A stretch of 17,278 bases of DNA. It comes from Betaproteobacteria bacterium. GTDB lineage: Bacteria; Pseudomonadota; Gammaproteobacteria; Burkholderiales; Burkholderiaceae_E. The stretch covers positions 1 to 17,278 of the forward strand of contig RFVZ01000023.1 of NCBI GenBank assembly GCA_009922405.1. The letters are read 5' to 3'. The translations under genes were made by a program, and so were the position numbers. The notes under the pieces were generated by a model. The model was given only the letters and a program-made list of their open reading frames with translations, did not search any database and was not told the origin of the DNA. Positions 1-8,993 of the stretch are shown here, piece by piece. Every line of letters starts with the position of its first letter. The stretch's first letter is position 1.

Positions 1-887
1 ATGCCGAGGATCCGCGATGCCATCCGATCCGGATGGAATGCATCGAGCCCGTCGAGTTTTTCGCCAATCCCGACAAATTTGATCGGCTGACCGGTGACAT
101 GACGGACCGACAGCGCGGCACCGCCGCGCGAATCGCCATCGAGCTTGGTCAGCACGATCCCGGTGAGGGGTAGCGCTTCGCCGAACGCCCGGGCGGTATT
201 CACCGCGTCCTGGCCCTGCATGGCGTCGACTACAAAGAGCGTTTCGATCGGCTTGAGCACGTCGTGCAACGCCCGGATCTCGGCCATCATTTCGGCGTCG
301 ATCCCCAAGCGTCCGGCGGTATCGACCAGCAACACGTCGTGGTAGTGCGTGCGTGCCCACTGGACCGCGGCGCGCGCAATTTCCACGGGCTTTTGGTCCG
401 GGGTCGAGGGGAACCAGTCCGCATCGACCTGCGCCGTGACGGTTTTTAATTGTTCGATTGCGGCGGGCCTGTAAACGTCACAAGAGACCGTAAGGACCTT
501 GCGCTTTTGCGCCCGCAGGCGTTTGGCCAGCTTGCCCACTGTGGTGGTTTTACCCGCACCTTGCAGACCAGCCATCAGGATGATCGCTGGGGGGGTTGTC
601 GCCAGATTGAGCTCGGCGGTCTGGCCACCCATTAGCGCGGTCAGTTCACGATGCACGACGCCGACCAGAGCTTGGCCGGGGGTGAGGCTTTGCAGCACGT
701 CCTGGCCGAGCGCCTTTTCTTTGACCCGGCTGATAAATTCGCGTACGACCGGCAACGCGACGTCGGCTTCGAGCAACGCGATGCGAATCTCGCGCAGCAT
801 GGCGTCGGTGTTGGCTTCGGTCAGTCGTGCTTCGCCCTTGATAGTCTTTACGACGCGGGCCAGCCGTTGGGACAGAGTGTCGAACAT
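1..887 (-). CDS. ffh: Signal recognition particle GTPase Ffh (SRP54), 5' part only
   Basis: This is the protein subunit of the signal recognition particle, which binds 4.5S RNA and signal sequences and delivers ribosomes to FtsY at the inner membrane. The 295 visible residues begin MFDTLSQRLARVVKTIKG and cover the four-helix N domain and almost all of the GTPase G domain. G-domain motifs are in order: P-loop GLQGAGKTTT, CDVYRPAA, DTAGR, VVDAMQGQDA, TKLDGD and the closing GIGEKLDGLDAFHPDRMA stretch. The methionine-rich M domain that binds RNA and signal peptide lies beyond the left edge, so the gene is truncated by the window and not visibly broken. The ATG at 885-887 is chosen because the family N-terminus starts there; I see no strong Shine-Dalgarno sequence. 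It is divergent from the ccsA-like gene with only 18 bp between the two start codons. The family call is very secure. Confidence 0.96.
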   Translation of the reverse strand, partial: MFDTLSQRLARVVKTIKGEARLTEANTDAMLREIRIALLEADVALPVVREFISRVKEKALGQDVLQSLTPGQALVGVVHRELTALMGGQTAELNLATTPPAIILMAGLQGAGKTTTVGKLAKRLRAQKRKVLTVSCDVYRPAAIEQLKTVTAQVDADWFPSTPDQKPVEIARAAVQWARTHYHDVLLVDTAGRLGIDAEMMAEIRALHDVLKPIETLFVVDAMQGQDAVNTARAFGEALPLTGIVLTKLDGDSRGGAALSVRHVTGQPIKFVGIGEKLDGLDAFHPDRMASRILG

Positions 888-905
888 GAGCGGTAGACTA
901 GTGAA

Positions 906-1883
906 ATGACGATCTTACTGTACGGATTGCCCACCCTTCTTTATGCGCTCGCCTTGCGGCAGGCTTGGCCGCGTGCGTTCGTCACGGTAGCCGGCGCGCG
1001 AGCGGCCACAGGTGTATCCCCGCAGCCGAGCGGTGCGATGTTGCCGCAGCGCTGGATTGTGCTCGCGGCGCTCCTGATTCAGGGCGTTTCGCTGGTGCTG
1101 CCGGTCGCCGCGAATGACCCTCATTTTGGGTTTGCCCATGTGCTGTCCGCCGCGATCTGGCTTGCGCTGGGTATTTTGTGGCTGGAAAGTATCGCCGTGC
1201 CGATGGGCGCATTGTGGTTACTGGTGTTGCCGCTCGCGGTGGCGGTGGCGTGGCTGCCTGGGGTCTTCCCGGGGTCGCCGATCAGCCTCCCGGATGCCCC
1301 CTTGTTTGTGCCACATCTGTTGTTGGGTGTTTGCGCCTACTCCTTCATGACCTTGGCCGCCCTGCAGTCGATTTTGATGGCAATGGCCGAGCGTGCCCTG
1401 CAGGCGCCAGCGCGCTTCGGTTTTCTTGCCGGGGGTCAGATGGCAGGTACCTCGGCAGGTACTTCGGCTGGTGCTTCGGCTGCTGCTTCGGCAGGCACTT
1501 CGTCGGGCCCTTCGGCCGGCAGTTCATCAACGACTGAAGGCGCCTGGGGTGCATGGATTGACGCCTTGCCGCCGCTGCTAACCCTCGAACGCTTGTTGTT
1601 TCGCTTAATTAGTGCGGGTTTTGTTTTTTTAAGTCTGACCGTTTTGACTGGGATTGTGTTCTCGGAGTCGGCCTTTGGGCGCCCCTTCCGGCTCGATCAC
1701 AAGACGGTCTTTACCCTCCTTGCGTGGTCCCTGTTCGCGACGCTTTTGATCGGTCGTCGTCTCCATGGCTGGCGCGGGCGGACCGCGTTGCGTTTCACCT
1801 TGGGAGGCTTCACGCTATTGATGTTCGCTTATGCCGGTAGCCGCTTTGTCTTTGAGGTCATCCTGAGCCGCGGCCCGACTTGA
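906..1883 (+). CDS. CcsA/YpjD-type cytochrome c assembly integral membrane protein
   Basis: This 325-residue, strongly hydrophobic protein has about eight predicted membrane segments, including residues 1-20, 50-70, 75-97, 100-120, 135-160, 228-252, 266-284 and 297-320. The C-terminal third is the most recognisable part. LPPLLTLERLLFRLISAGF (221-239) is followed by DHKTVFTLLAWSLFA and the GWRGRTALRFTLGGFTLL block, all typical of the YpjD branch of the CcsA/CcmF heme-handling superfamily. H137 and H265 sit at membrane positions where this superfamily uses histidines. The family is associated with cytochrome c maturation or heme handling in the inner membrane; the exact role of YpjD proteins is poorly defined. 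The loop before LPPLL is expanded by a seven-unit repeat. The ATG start lies 18 bp from the divergent ffh start. No good Shine-Dalgarno sequence is visible. Confidence 0.85.
   Translation: MTILLYGLPTLLYALALRQAWPRAFVTVAGARAATGVSPQPSGAMLPQRWIVLAALLIQGVSLVLPVAANDPHFGFAHVLSAAIWLALGILWLESIAVPMGALWLLVLPLAVAVAWLPGVFPGSPISLPDAPLFVPHLLLGVCAYSFMTLAALQSILMAMAERALQAPARFGFLAGGQMAGTSAGTSAGASAAASAGTSSGPSAGSSSTTEGAWGAWIDALPPLLTLERLLFRLISAGFVFLSLTVLTGIVFSESAFGRPFRLDHKTVFTLLAWSLFATLLIGRRLHGWRGRTALRFTLGGFTLLMFAYAGSRFVFEVILSRGPT
1442..1525 (+). repeat. Seven tandem 12-bp units inside the ccsA-like gene
   Basis: Seven consecutive, degenerate 12-bp units with the form ggcaggtacttc run without gaps and in frame. 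They encode Ala-Gly-Thr-Ser-like tetrapeptides (residues 180-207 region) and are followed by more Ser/Thr. They expand the loop between two membrane segments. The first two units differ at one base, while later units have diverged, which suggests stepwise expansion by slippage. Confidence 0.85.
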
Positions 1884-1931
1884 ACCGTTGCTGAACCAAC
1901 TGAATCACCTCAATCACCGGAAACCCGGACG

Positions 1932-2234
1932 TTGACCAAGTTTTTGATGTGGATCGTGCTGGGGTTTTTAGGCTTGCTGGCCTGGAAAGCCCTGTCAGGT
2001 CGTCCGAAATCCTTGCGCCGCAACGATGGTAAGCACTCTGCCAGGTCCAGCTCGGCAACGCCCGACGTACCCAGCCCCAATCAAGGTGAATCGATGCAAC
2101 GCTGCGCGCATTGTGGCGTCCACTTTCCCTTCTCTGAAGCCGTCATGGCGGATGGAGGCGTCTATTGCAGCGCAGCGCATCGGGATCGTCATCGTGATTC
2201 CAATGCGGGAACCCAGCATGAGCCCGACCGCTGA
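1932..2234 (+). CDS. PP0621-type small membrane-anchored zinc-ribbon protein
   Basis: This 100-residue protein has one N-terminal membrane segment (about residues 4-20), a hydrophilic Ser/Pro-rich linker, and a C-terminal Cys/His module. In the module, C58-A-H-C61 is followed by C79 and H83 (CAHCGVHFPF and VYCSAAHRDRH), fitting a small zinc ribbon. The architecture matches the PP0621 family of proteobacterial hypothetical proteins, whose function is unknown. The start used is TTG at 1932, about 9 nt after a weak GGAAA. An in-frame ATG at 1947 would remove five residues and shorten the hydrophobic segment, so the TTG is preferred but not certain. The 3' end overlaps the ampD start by 17 bp, which suggests translational coupling with ampD. 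Confidence 0.75.
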   Translation: MTKFLMWIVLGFLGLLAWKALSGRPKSLRRNDGKHSARSSSATPDVPSPNQGESMQRCAHCGVHFPFSEAVMADGGVYCSAAHRDRHRDSNAGTQHEPDR

Positions 2235-2799
2235 CGGGTTTGTCGTAGATGCCGAGGGGTGGTTGCCCGAGGTGCGCCAACTCCGCTCCCCGCACGTAGA
2301 CGCGCGTCCGATCGGGACGACTATTGATTTGGTTGTGATTCACCACATCAGTCTGCCCCCCGGCGAGTTCGGCGGGGATTCGGTCGAACGCTTGTTTATG
2401 GGCACTCTTGACGCCACGGTGCACTCGGCATTCGAACCGTTGGCTGGCGTGCGGGTGTCGGCGCATTTTTTGATTCGCCGCGATGGCTCGATCACGCAGT
2501 TCGCCGCCTGTGGCGCGCGGTCCTGGCACGCGGGCGAGTCTCGATTTCTGGAGCGAGATCGTTGCAACGATTTCTCGATTGGTATTGAACTCGAAGGTAC
2601 TGGGGATATCCCGTATGACGCCGATCAATACCGCGCTCTTGTGCGCTTGATTCACAGCCTTGAGCGCGCCTATCCCTTAGTGTGGATCGCTGGGCATAGC
2701 GATATTGCTCCAGGCCGCAAGACCGATCCAGGGGCCTCATTTGACTGGCGGCGGCTCCACACAGACCTCGGTTCAGGGCGTCTGGTGCGTCCGTTTTAG
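2218..2799 (+). CDS. ampD: 1,6-anhydro-N-acetylmuramyl-L-alanine amidase AmpD
   Basis: AmpD is the cytoplasmic zinc amidase that cuts the stem peptide from anhydro-muropeptides imported during peptidoglycan recycling; in many proteobacteria it keeps AmpR-driven beta-lactamase expression low. The 193-residue protein matches E. coli AmpD along its length. Zinc ligands are H42 (in VIHHISLPPGEFGG), H160 and D170 (in GHSDIAPGRKTDPG), with catalytic E124 (IGIELEGT) and K168. RVSAHFLIRRDG and WHAGES are also conserved. The frame is open further upstream to 2026, but that part overlaps the previous gene and has no family similarity. I chose ATG 2218, which has a GGGA about 6 nt upstream and gives the expected N-terminus before EGWLPEVRQLRSPHVD. 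ATG 2203 is a possible alternative. Its product feeds the tripeptide ligase Mpl encoded at 14271. Confidence 0.94.
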   Translation: MSPTADGFVVDAEGWLPEVRQLRSPHVDARPIGTTIDLVVIHHISLPPGEFGGDSVERLFMGTLDATVHSAFEPLAGVRVSAHFLIRRDGSITQFAACGARSWHAGESRFLERDRCNDFSIGIELEGTGDIPYDADQYRALVRLIHSLERAYPLVWIAGHSDIAPGRKTDPGASFDWRRLHTDLGSGRLVRPF

Positions 2800-2877
2800 G
2801 GTGTTGCTTGGGCCTCGGTCGGTCGTTGTTCTGCCCCCAACTGGCGGTTCGAATTGCTTGCAGATTTTGGCGACCAG

Positions 2878-2893
2878 GCGCTAGACTCAGTGC
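2878..2893. promoter_or_regulatory. Candidate NrdR box 1 (distal)
   Basis: The site gCgCTAgactCAGTGc keeps CTA and AGTG of the NrdR consensus acaCwAtATaTwGtgt but departs in the centre and in one outer base. It is the weaker of two sites. The main support is its position exactly 32 bp upstream of box 2 (start to start), matching the roughly three-helical-turn spacing of paired NrdR boxes in front of ribonucleotide reductase operons. Confidence 0.55.
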
Positions 2894-2909
2894 TTGAACT
2901 CGCCCCTAG

Positions 2910-2925
2910 GCACTACGGCTAGTGT
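2910..2925. promoter_or_regulatory. Candidate NrdR box 2 (proximal) upstream of nrdA
   Basis: The site gCACTAcggcTAGTGt is a perfect CACTA/TAGTG inverted repeat with a 4-nt centre, as in the NrdR consensus, except that the centre is CGGC instead of the usual AT-rich TATA. The symmetry extends outward: CCCTA before and TAGGG after are also complementary. It ends 87 bp before the chosen nrdA start. NrdR is the ATP/dATP-sensing repressor of ribonucleotide reductase genes. A tentative -35-like TTGAAC (2894-2899) lies between the two boxes, but no convincing -10 is visible. Confidence 0.62.
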
Positions 2926-3012
2926 TTTAGGGACTTTTGACCGATCGCCGTCATCGCGTGGAAACTCGGTCTAAGTGCGGGAATTTATTCACATTTCGGG
3001 TTGAGAATTTTC

Positions 3013-6036
<3,024 letters not shown>

Positions 6037-6152
6037 GGTTAGTGGGTTAGTGGATCAACAGGTCAATTCGGTCTGTTGGTTCGATCGTTCAGGTTTTTTC
6101 AGTCAATCAGGCTTCGTCGGGTTGACGTTCTATTTTGTGGTAAGGCCAAGCT

Positions 6153-7373
6153 ATGCTCTCCTGGGATGACGCTCCAAATTCTGCCCCTCTGACCGGTCGG
6201 GTGCCTCCCTTGGCGCCCCCTTCGGCCGCCCCAGTCGCCGCTTTCCCGATTCTTGGGCGTGGCGCGTTTGATGAGCACTCCGTCCTGGTGCCACAGGCTC
6301 CGGGTCAGACTACGGAGTCGACCGCTGATTCAACTGCTGATTCGAACGGCGTCGCACGTCGGGTTCGGGTCGATGACAAGCGCGTGATCAACGGTGGTGC
6401 CGACGTTAACCAACTCGTGCCGTTCAAGTACAAGTGGGCCTGGGATAAATATCTCGCCGGTTGTGCCAACCACTGGATGCCGCAAGAAATCAACATGAGT
6501 CGCGATATCGCGCTCTGGAAAGACCCCAACGGGTTGACCGATGACGAGCGTCTGATCGTTCGACGAAATCTCGGGTTTTTCGTTACCGCCGACTCGCTGG
6601 CGGCCAACAACATTGTGTTGGGAACCTATCGCCACATCACGGCGCCTGAATGCCGTCAGTTTTTGTTGCGGCAGGCGTTCGAGGAAGCGATTCATACCCA
6701 CGCTTATCAGTACATCGTTGAATCTCTGGGTCTGGAAGAGGGTGAGATCTTTAACGCGTATCACGAGGTCAAGTCGATCCGGGATAAGGACGAGTTCCTG
6801 ATCCCGTTCATTGATACGCTGACCGACCCGCATTTCAAGACCGGAACCCCAGAAACGGACCAGGCACTTCTCAAGAGCTTGATCGTGTTTTCATGCCTGA
6901 TGGAAGGGCTGTTTTTTTACGTCGGTTTTGTCCAGATCCTCGCACTCGGACGTCAGAACAAGATGACGGGTGCTGCCGAACAGTACATGTACATCCTTCG
7001 TGACGAGTCGATGCACTGTAATTTTGGAATCGATCTGGTTAACACCATCAAGCTCGAGAACCCTCATCTCTGGACGGCTGCGTTCAAGGAAGAAATTCGG
7101 ACCTTATTCCTGCAAGCGGTCGAGCTCGAATATCGATATGCGGAGGACACCATGCCCCGTGGTGTTCTGGGGTTGAACGCGCCCATGTTCAAAGGGTACT
7201 TGCGCTACATCGCTAACCGGCGCGCGCAACAGATTGGGCTTGAGCCGATGTTTGCCACGGAGGACAACCCCTTCCCGTGGATGAGCGAAATGATCGATTT
7301 GAAGAAAGAGCGCAACTTCTTTGAGACTCGAGTGATCGAGTACCAGACCGGAGGTGCGCTCAGTTGGGACTGA
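6153..7373 (+). CDS. nrdB: Class Ia ribonucleoside-diphosphate reductase, beta (small) subunit
   Basis: NrdB houses the di-iron centre and tyrosyl radical that start catalysis in NrdA. All expected residues are visible: iron ligands D147 (TADSLA), E178 and H181 (FEEAIH), E251 (MEGLFFYVGF), E285 and H288 (RDESMHCNFG). The radical tyrosine is Y185 (HTHAY), spaced from H181 as Y122 is from H118 in E. coli. This indicates a normal tyrosyl-radical enzyme and not a metal-only Ic type. The 406-residue chain has a Pro/Ala/Ser-rich, probably disordered extension of about 70 residues including a duplicated TADS before the conserved core begins. ATG 6153 has an AAGG about 8 nt upstream. The 116-bp gap after nrdA holds no clear promoter or terminator, so co-transcription is likely. 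A hairpin plus T-run overlaps the stop codon. Confidence 0.97.
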   Translation: MLSWDDAPNSAPLTGRVPPLAPPSAAPVAAFPILGRGAFDEHSVLVPQAPGQTTESTADSTADSNGVARRVRVDDKRVINGGADVNQLVPFKYKWAWDKYLAGCANHWMPQEINMSRDIALWKDPNGLTDDERLIVRRNLGFFVTADSLAANNIVLGTYRHITAPECRQFLLRQAFEEAIHTHAYQYIVESLGLEEGEIFNAYHEVKSIRDKDEFLIPFIDTLTDPHFKTGTPETDQALLKSLIVFSCLMEGLFFYVGFVQILALGRQNKMTGAAEQYMYILRDESMHCNFGIDLVNTIKLENPHLWTAAFKEEIRTLFLQAVELEYRYAEDTMPRGVLGLNAPMFKGYLRYIANRRAQQIGLEPMFATEDNPFPWMSEMIDLKKERNFFETRVIEYQTGGALSWD

Positions 7374-7385
7374 GTCCCTGTTTTT
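7366..7385 (+). terminator. Short intrinsic-terminator-like hairpin over the nrdB stop codon
   Basis: GGGAC (7366-7370) and GTCCC (7374-7378) are perfectly complementary, and the 3-nt loop TGA is the nrdB stop codon itself. The hairpin is followed by TG and then TTTTT (7381-7385). The stem is only 5 bp, so it may be a weak or conditional terminator separating nrdAB from the H1-like gene. A second small inverted repeat, CATGC (7389-7393)/GCATG (7399-7403), follows just before the next ribosome binding site. Confidence 0.5.
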
Positions 7386-7418
7386 AATCATGCCCAGAGC
7401 ATGTACGTGGAGAACAAT

Positions 7419-8321
7419 ATGGCGAAGGCCAAAAAAGATGAAATCAAGGCCAAGGTAAAGAGCACCAAAGCGGGTAAGGCTGAAAAGAAGACCGAAAAAT
7501 TGTCGAAGCCCGCCAAGGTCGAGAAAGCTGAAAAGGTTGTGAAGGCCGCGAAGCCCGCCAAGGCCGATAAAGTTGACAAAGCCGCGAAGGCGGCAAAGCC
7601 CGCGAAGGCCGCGAAGGCCTCGAAGTTGGTAAAGGTTGGGAAGGCAAGCAAAGCCGAGAAAGCAAGCAAGGCGATCGAGCCCGTCAAAGCGGTCAAAGCG
7701 GTCAAAGTGGACGCTACTAAGGCCGCAGTCAAGACTGCGACCAAAGTCGCGCAGATTGCCCCATCAATCAAGGCCGTGACCACGAAAGCGACCCCGCTAC
7801 AGGCTCCCGCGAAGGCCTCGAACAAGGCTACGCCAATTACAGCGCTCAAAGCGCCGGCCAAGACGGTCGCTACGGCGCCCCTGAAGCCCATCGCAAAGTC
7901 AGTGGCGAAGCCCGCTGCAAAGCCATCTGCCAAGGCTTCCGCTAGAGCTCCCGTTAAAGTGCCAGCTAATGTCGGTGTCGACGTCAAGACCAAGCCTCCT
8001 GCCAGGGCTCAAAAGCCTGTGGCCGCCCCGCCAGAGGATCCAACACCGGCTGCGCCCAGTGCCCGCGTAACTAAGCCCGCCGCGAAGCCCGCCGCGAAGC
8101 CCGCCGCGAAGCCCGCCGCGAAAGCTGCCGCTAAGCCCGCCGCGAAGCGGGGTACTCAGCAGCCAGCTTCAGCTGCCGCGGCGCCACCAGCGGCCGCAAT
8201 TCCTGCGAAACTTCGACCTTCACCCGCACCCCGCACGAGTGCTAAAAAGGCTTCGCCCGCCACTGGCCTAGCCGCAGAGTCAGCTGGACTTTGGCCATTC
8301 CCTACGGGCGCTCGCCCCTGA
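7419..8321 (+). CDS. Histone H1-like Lys/Ala/Pro-rich DNA-binding protein
   Basis: This 300-residue protein is dominated by Lys, Ala, Pro and Val. It is built of short AKP-, KAEK- and AAKP-type repeats, with no globular domain and almost no aromatic residues apart from the C-terminal WPFPTGARP. The composition and order resemble the bacterial histone H1-like (HC1/HC2, BpH1) proteins, which coat and compact DNA nonspecifically, and such a gene downstream of nrdB is familiar in Burkholderiales. I chose ATG 7419 because GGAG (7409-7412) sits 6 nt upstream and the protein then begins MAKAKKDE; an ATG at 7401 is in frame but has no ribosome binding site. The C-terminal half holds a 12-bp repeat array. 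It is separated from nrdB by 45 bp and a weak hairpin. Because low-complexity sequence can mislead, the chromatin role is a family inference. Confidence 0.85.
   Translation: MAKAKKDEIKAKVKSTKAGKAEKKTEKLSKPAKVEKAEKVVKAAKPAKADKVDKAAKAAKPAKAAKASKLVKVGKASKAEKASKAIEPVKAVKAVKVDATKAAVKTATKVAQIAPSIKAVTTKATPLQAPAKASNKATPITALKAPAKTVATAPLKPIAKSVAKPAAKPSAKASARAPVKVPANVGVDVKTKPPARAQKPVAAPPEDPTPAAPSARVTKPAAKPAAKPAAKPAAKAAAKPAAKRGTQQPASAAAAPPAAAIPAKLRPSPAPRTSAKKASPATGLAAESAGLWPFPTGARP
8073..8144 (+). repeat. Six tandem 12-bp units in the H1-like gene
   Basis: Units of aagcccgccgcg (encoding Lys-Pro-Ala-Ala) repeat in frame. Units 1-4 (8073-8120) are identical, unit 5 (8121-8132) has diverged, and unit 6 (8133-8144) is again identical to the first four. 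Perfect nucleotide identity suggests recent slippage or gene conversion and predicts length variation between strains. Confidence 0.9.
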
Positions 8322-8344
8322 TCCGTTTCATGGGTCTGGTGTTG

Positions 8345-8370
8345 ACGGGTCCTTGGCTGAAAGGGCCCGT
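8345..8370. other. Stem-loop between the H1-like gene and yggT
   Basis: A 10-bp stem forms between ACGGGTCCTT (8345-8354) and AAGGGCCCGT (8361-8370), with one G-T pair and a 6-nt loop. No T-run follows, so it is not a canonical intrinsic terminator. It could protect the 3' end of the H1-like mRNA or act with Rho; which of these applies cannot be told from sequence. Confidence 0.4.
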
Positions 8371-8423
8371 GCTCAGTGGTCGTGAGACCATGGCGGCCTT
8401 GTTTCGCTGAGATGGGGTTCGCT

Positions 8424-8993
8424 ATGTTCTCGAGCGCAATCTGGCTCGTCTTTGAAACCGTTGGCGGGTTGCTCGCTAGCGCTTGCGTGCTGCGGGTTTG
8501 GGCTGGCTGGGCCGATGTGCATCCGCGCAATCCGCTGCTGGTCTTTGCGGCGGCGTTAACGGACTGGCTTGTGATGCCACTGCGGCGGCTGGTGCGGCCA
8601 TCGCGAACGATCGACTGGCCGAGTGCCTTGGGTGCACTCCTAATTGCATTGCTGTTGTTGTTGGTTCAGTTCGTCCTGTTCGGCGATCTCGATCGGGTCG
8701 ACAAGGCGCCGGCGTTTGGAACGATTTTGTTCGCGGCCATCCTGCGGGTCGCGCGCTGGCTGCTGGTGATGCTGATGGCCACCACCATTCTTCAAGCCAT
8801 CCTTTCCTGGGTCAATCCTTACGCGCCAATCGCTCCGGCGCTGGAGCAATTGACACGGCCTTTTTTGGCGCCCATCCGTCGGATCATCCCATTACTGGGT
8901 GGGGTTGATCTCTCCCCGTTAGTCCTGTTACTCGTTGTCCAGTTTTTAATGAGTCTGATTGATCGAACGTTGCCGATGTTGGGCGTTGGTTAA
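8424..8993 (+). CDS. YggT family integral membrane protein
   Basis: This 189-residue membrane protein contains the duplicated YggT unit. The first copy is HPRNPLLVFAAALTDWLVMPLRRLVRP and the second NPYAPIAPALEQLTRPFLAPIRRIIP, each flanked by hydrophobic helices (about residues 1-30, 70-95, 105-135 and 160-185). YggT proteins are inner-membrane proteins linked to osmotic shock tolerance and, in some lineages, to envelope or division-site organisation; the molecular role is not settled. ATG 8424 is chosen because GGGG lies about 6 nt upstream and MFSSAIWLVFETVGGLL gives the family-like N-terminus; ATG 8412 is a possible alternative. The stop codon abuts that of the convergent kinase gene with no spacer. 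It may be transcribed with the H1-like gene or from its own promoter; I see no clear promoter in the 100-bp gap. Confidence 0.88.
   Translation: MFSSAIWLVFETVGGLLASACVLRVWAGWADVHPRNPLLVFAAALTDWLVMPLRRLVRPSRTIDWPSALGALLIALLLLLVQFVLFGDLDRVDKAPAFGTILFAAILRVARWLLVMLMATTILQAILSWVNPYAPIAPALEQLTRPFLAPIRRIIPLLGGVDLSPLVLLLVVQFLMSLIDRTLPMLGVG

Noticed and set aside
1442..1525. Possible CRISPR-like or regulatory repeat array
   Set aside because: Units are 12 bp, contiguous, in frame and encode a tetrapeptide; there are no spacers.
2026..2217. 5' extension of the ampD frame by 64 codons
   Set aside because: It overlaps the PP0621-type gene, has no AmpD similarity, and the ATG at 2218 has a suitable ribosome binding site and the expected N-terminus.
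2935..2980. TTGACC (2937-2942) as a -35 element for nrdA
   Set aside because: No acceptable -10 lies 16-18 bp downstream; the TCTAAG at 2970 is too far away.
3001..3012. TTG at 3001 as nrdA start
   Set aside because: It adds four residues, and the upstream sequence has no better ribosome binding site than the GAGA serving ATG 3013.
7388..7993. 201-codon open frame on the minus strand opposite the H1-like gene
   Set aside because: It is the shadow of a Lys/Ala-rich repeat gene; its Ala/Phe/Leu-rich translation is a by-product of the complementary codons, with no ribosome binding site or family resemblance.
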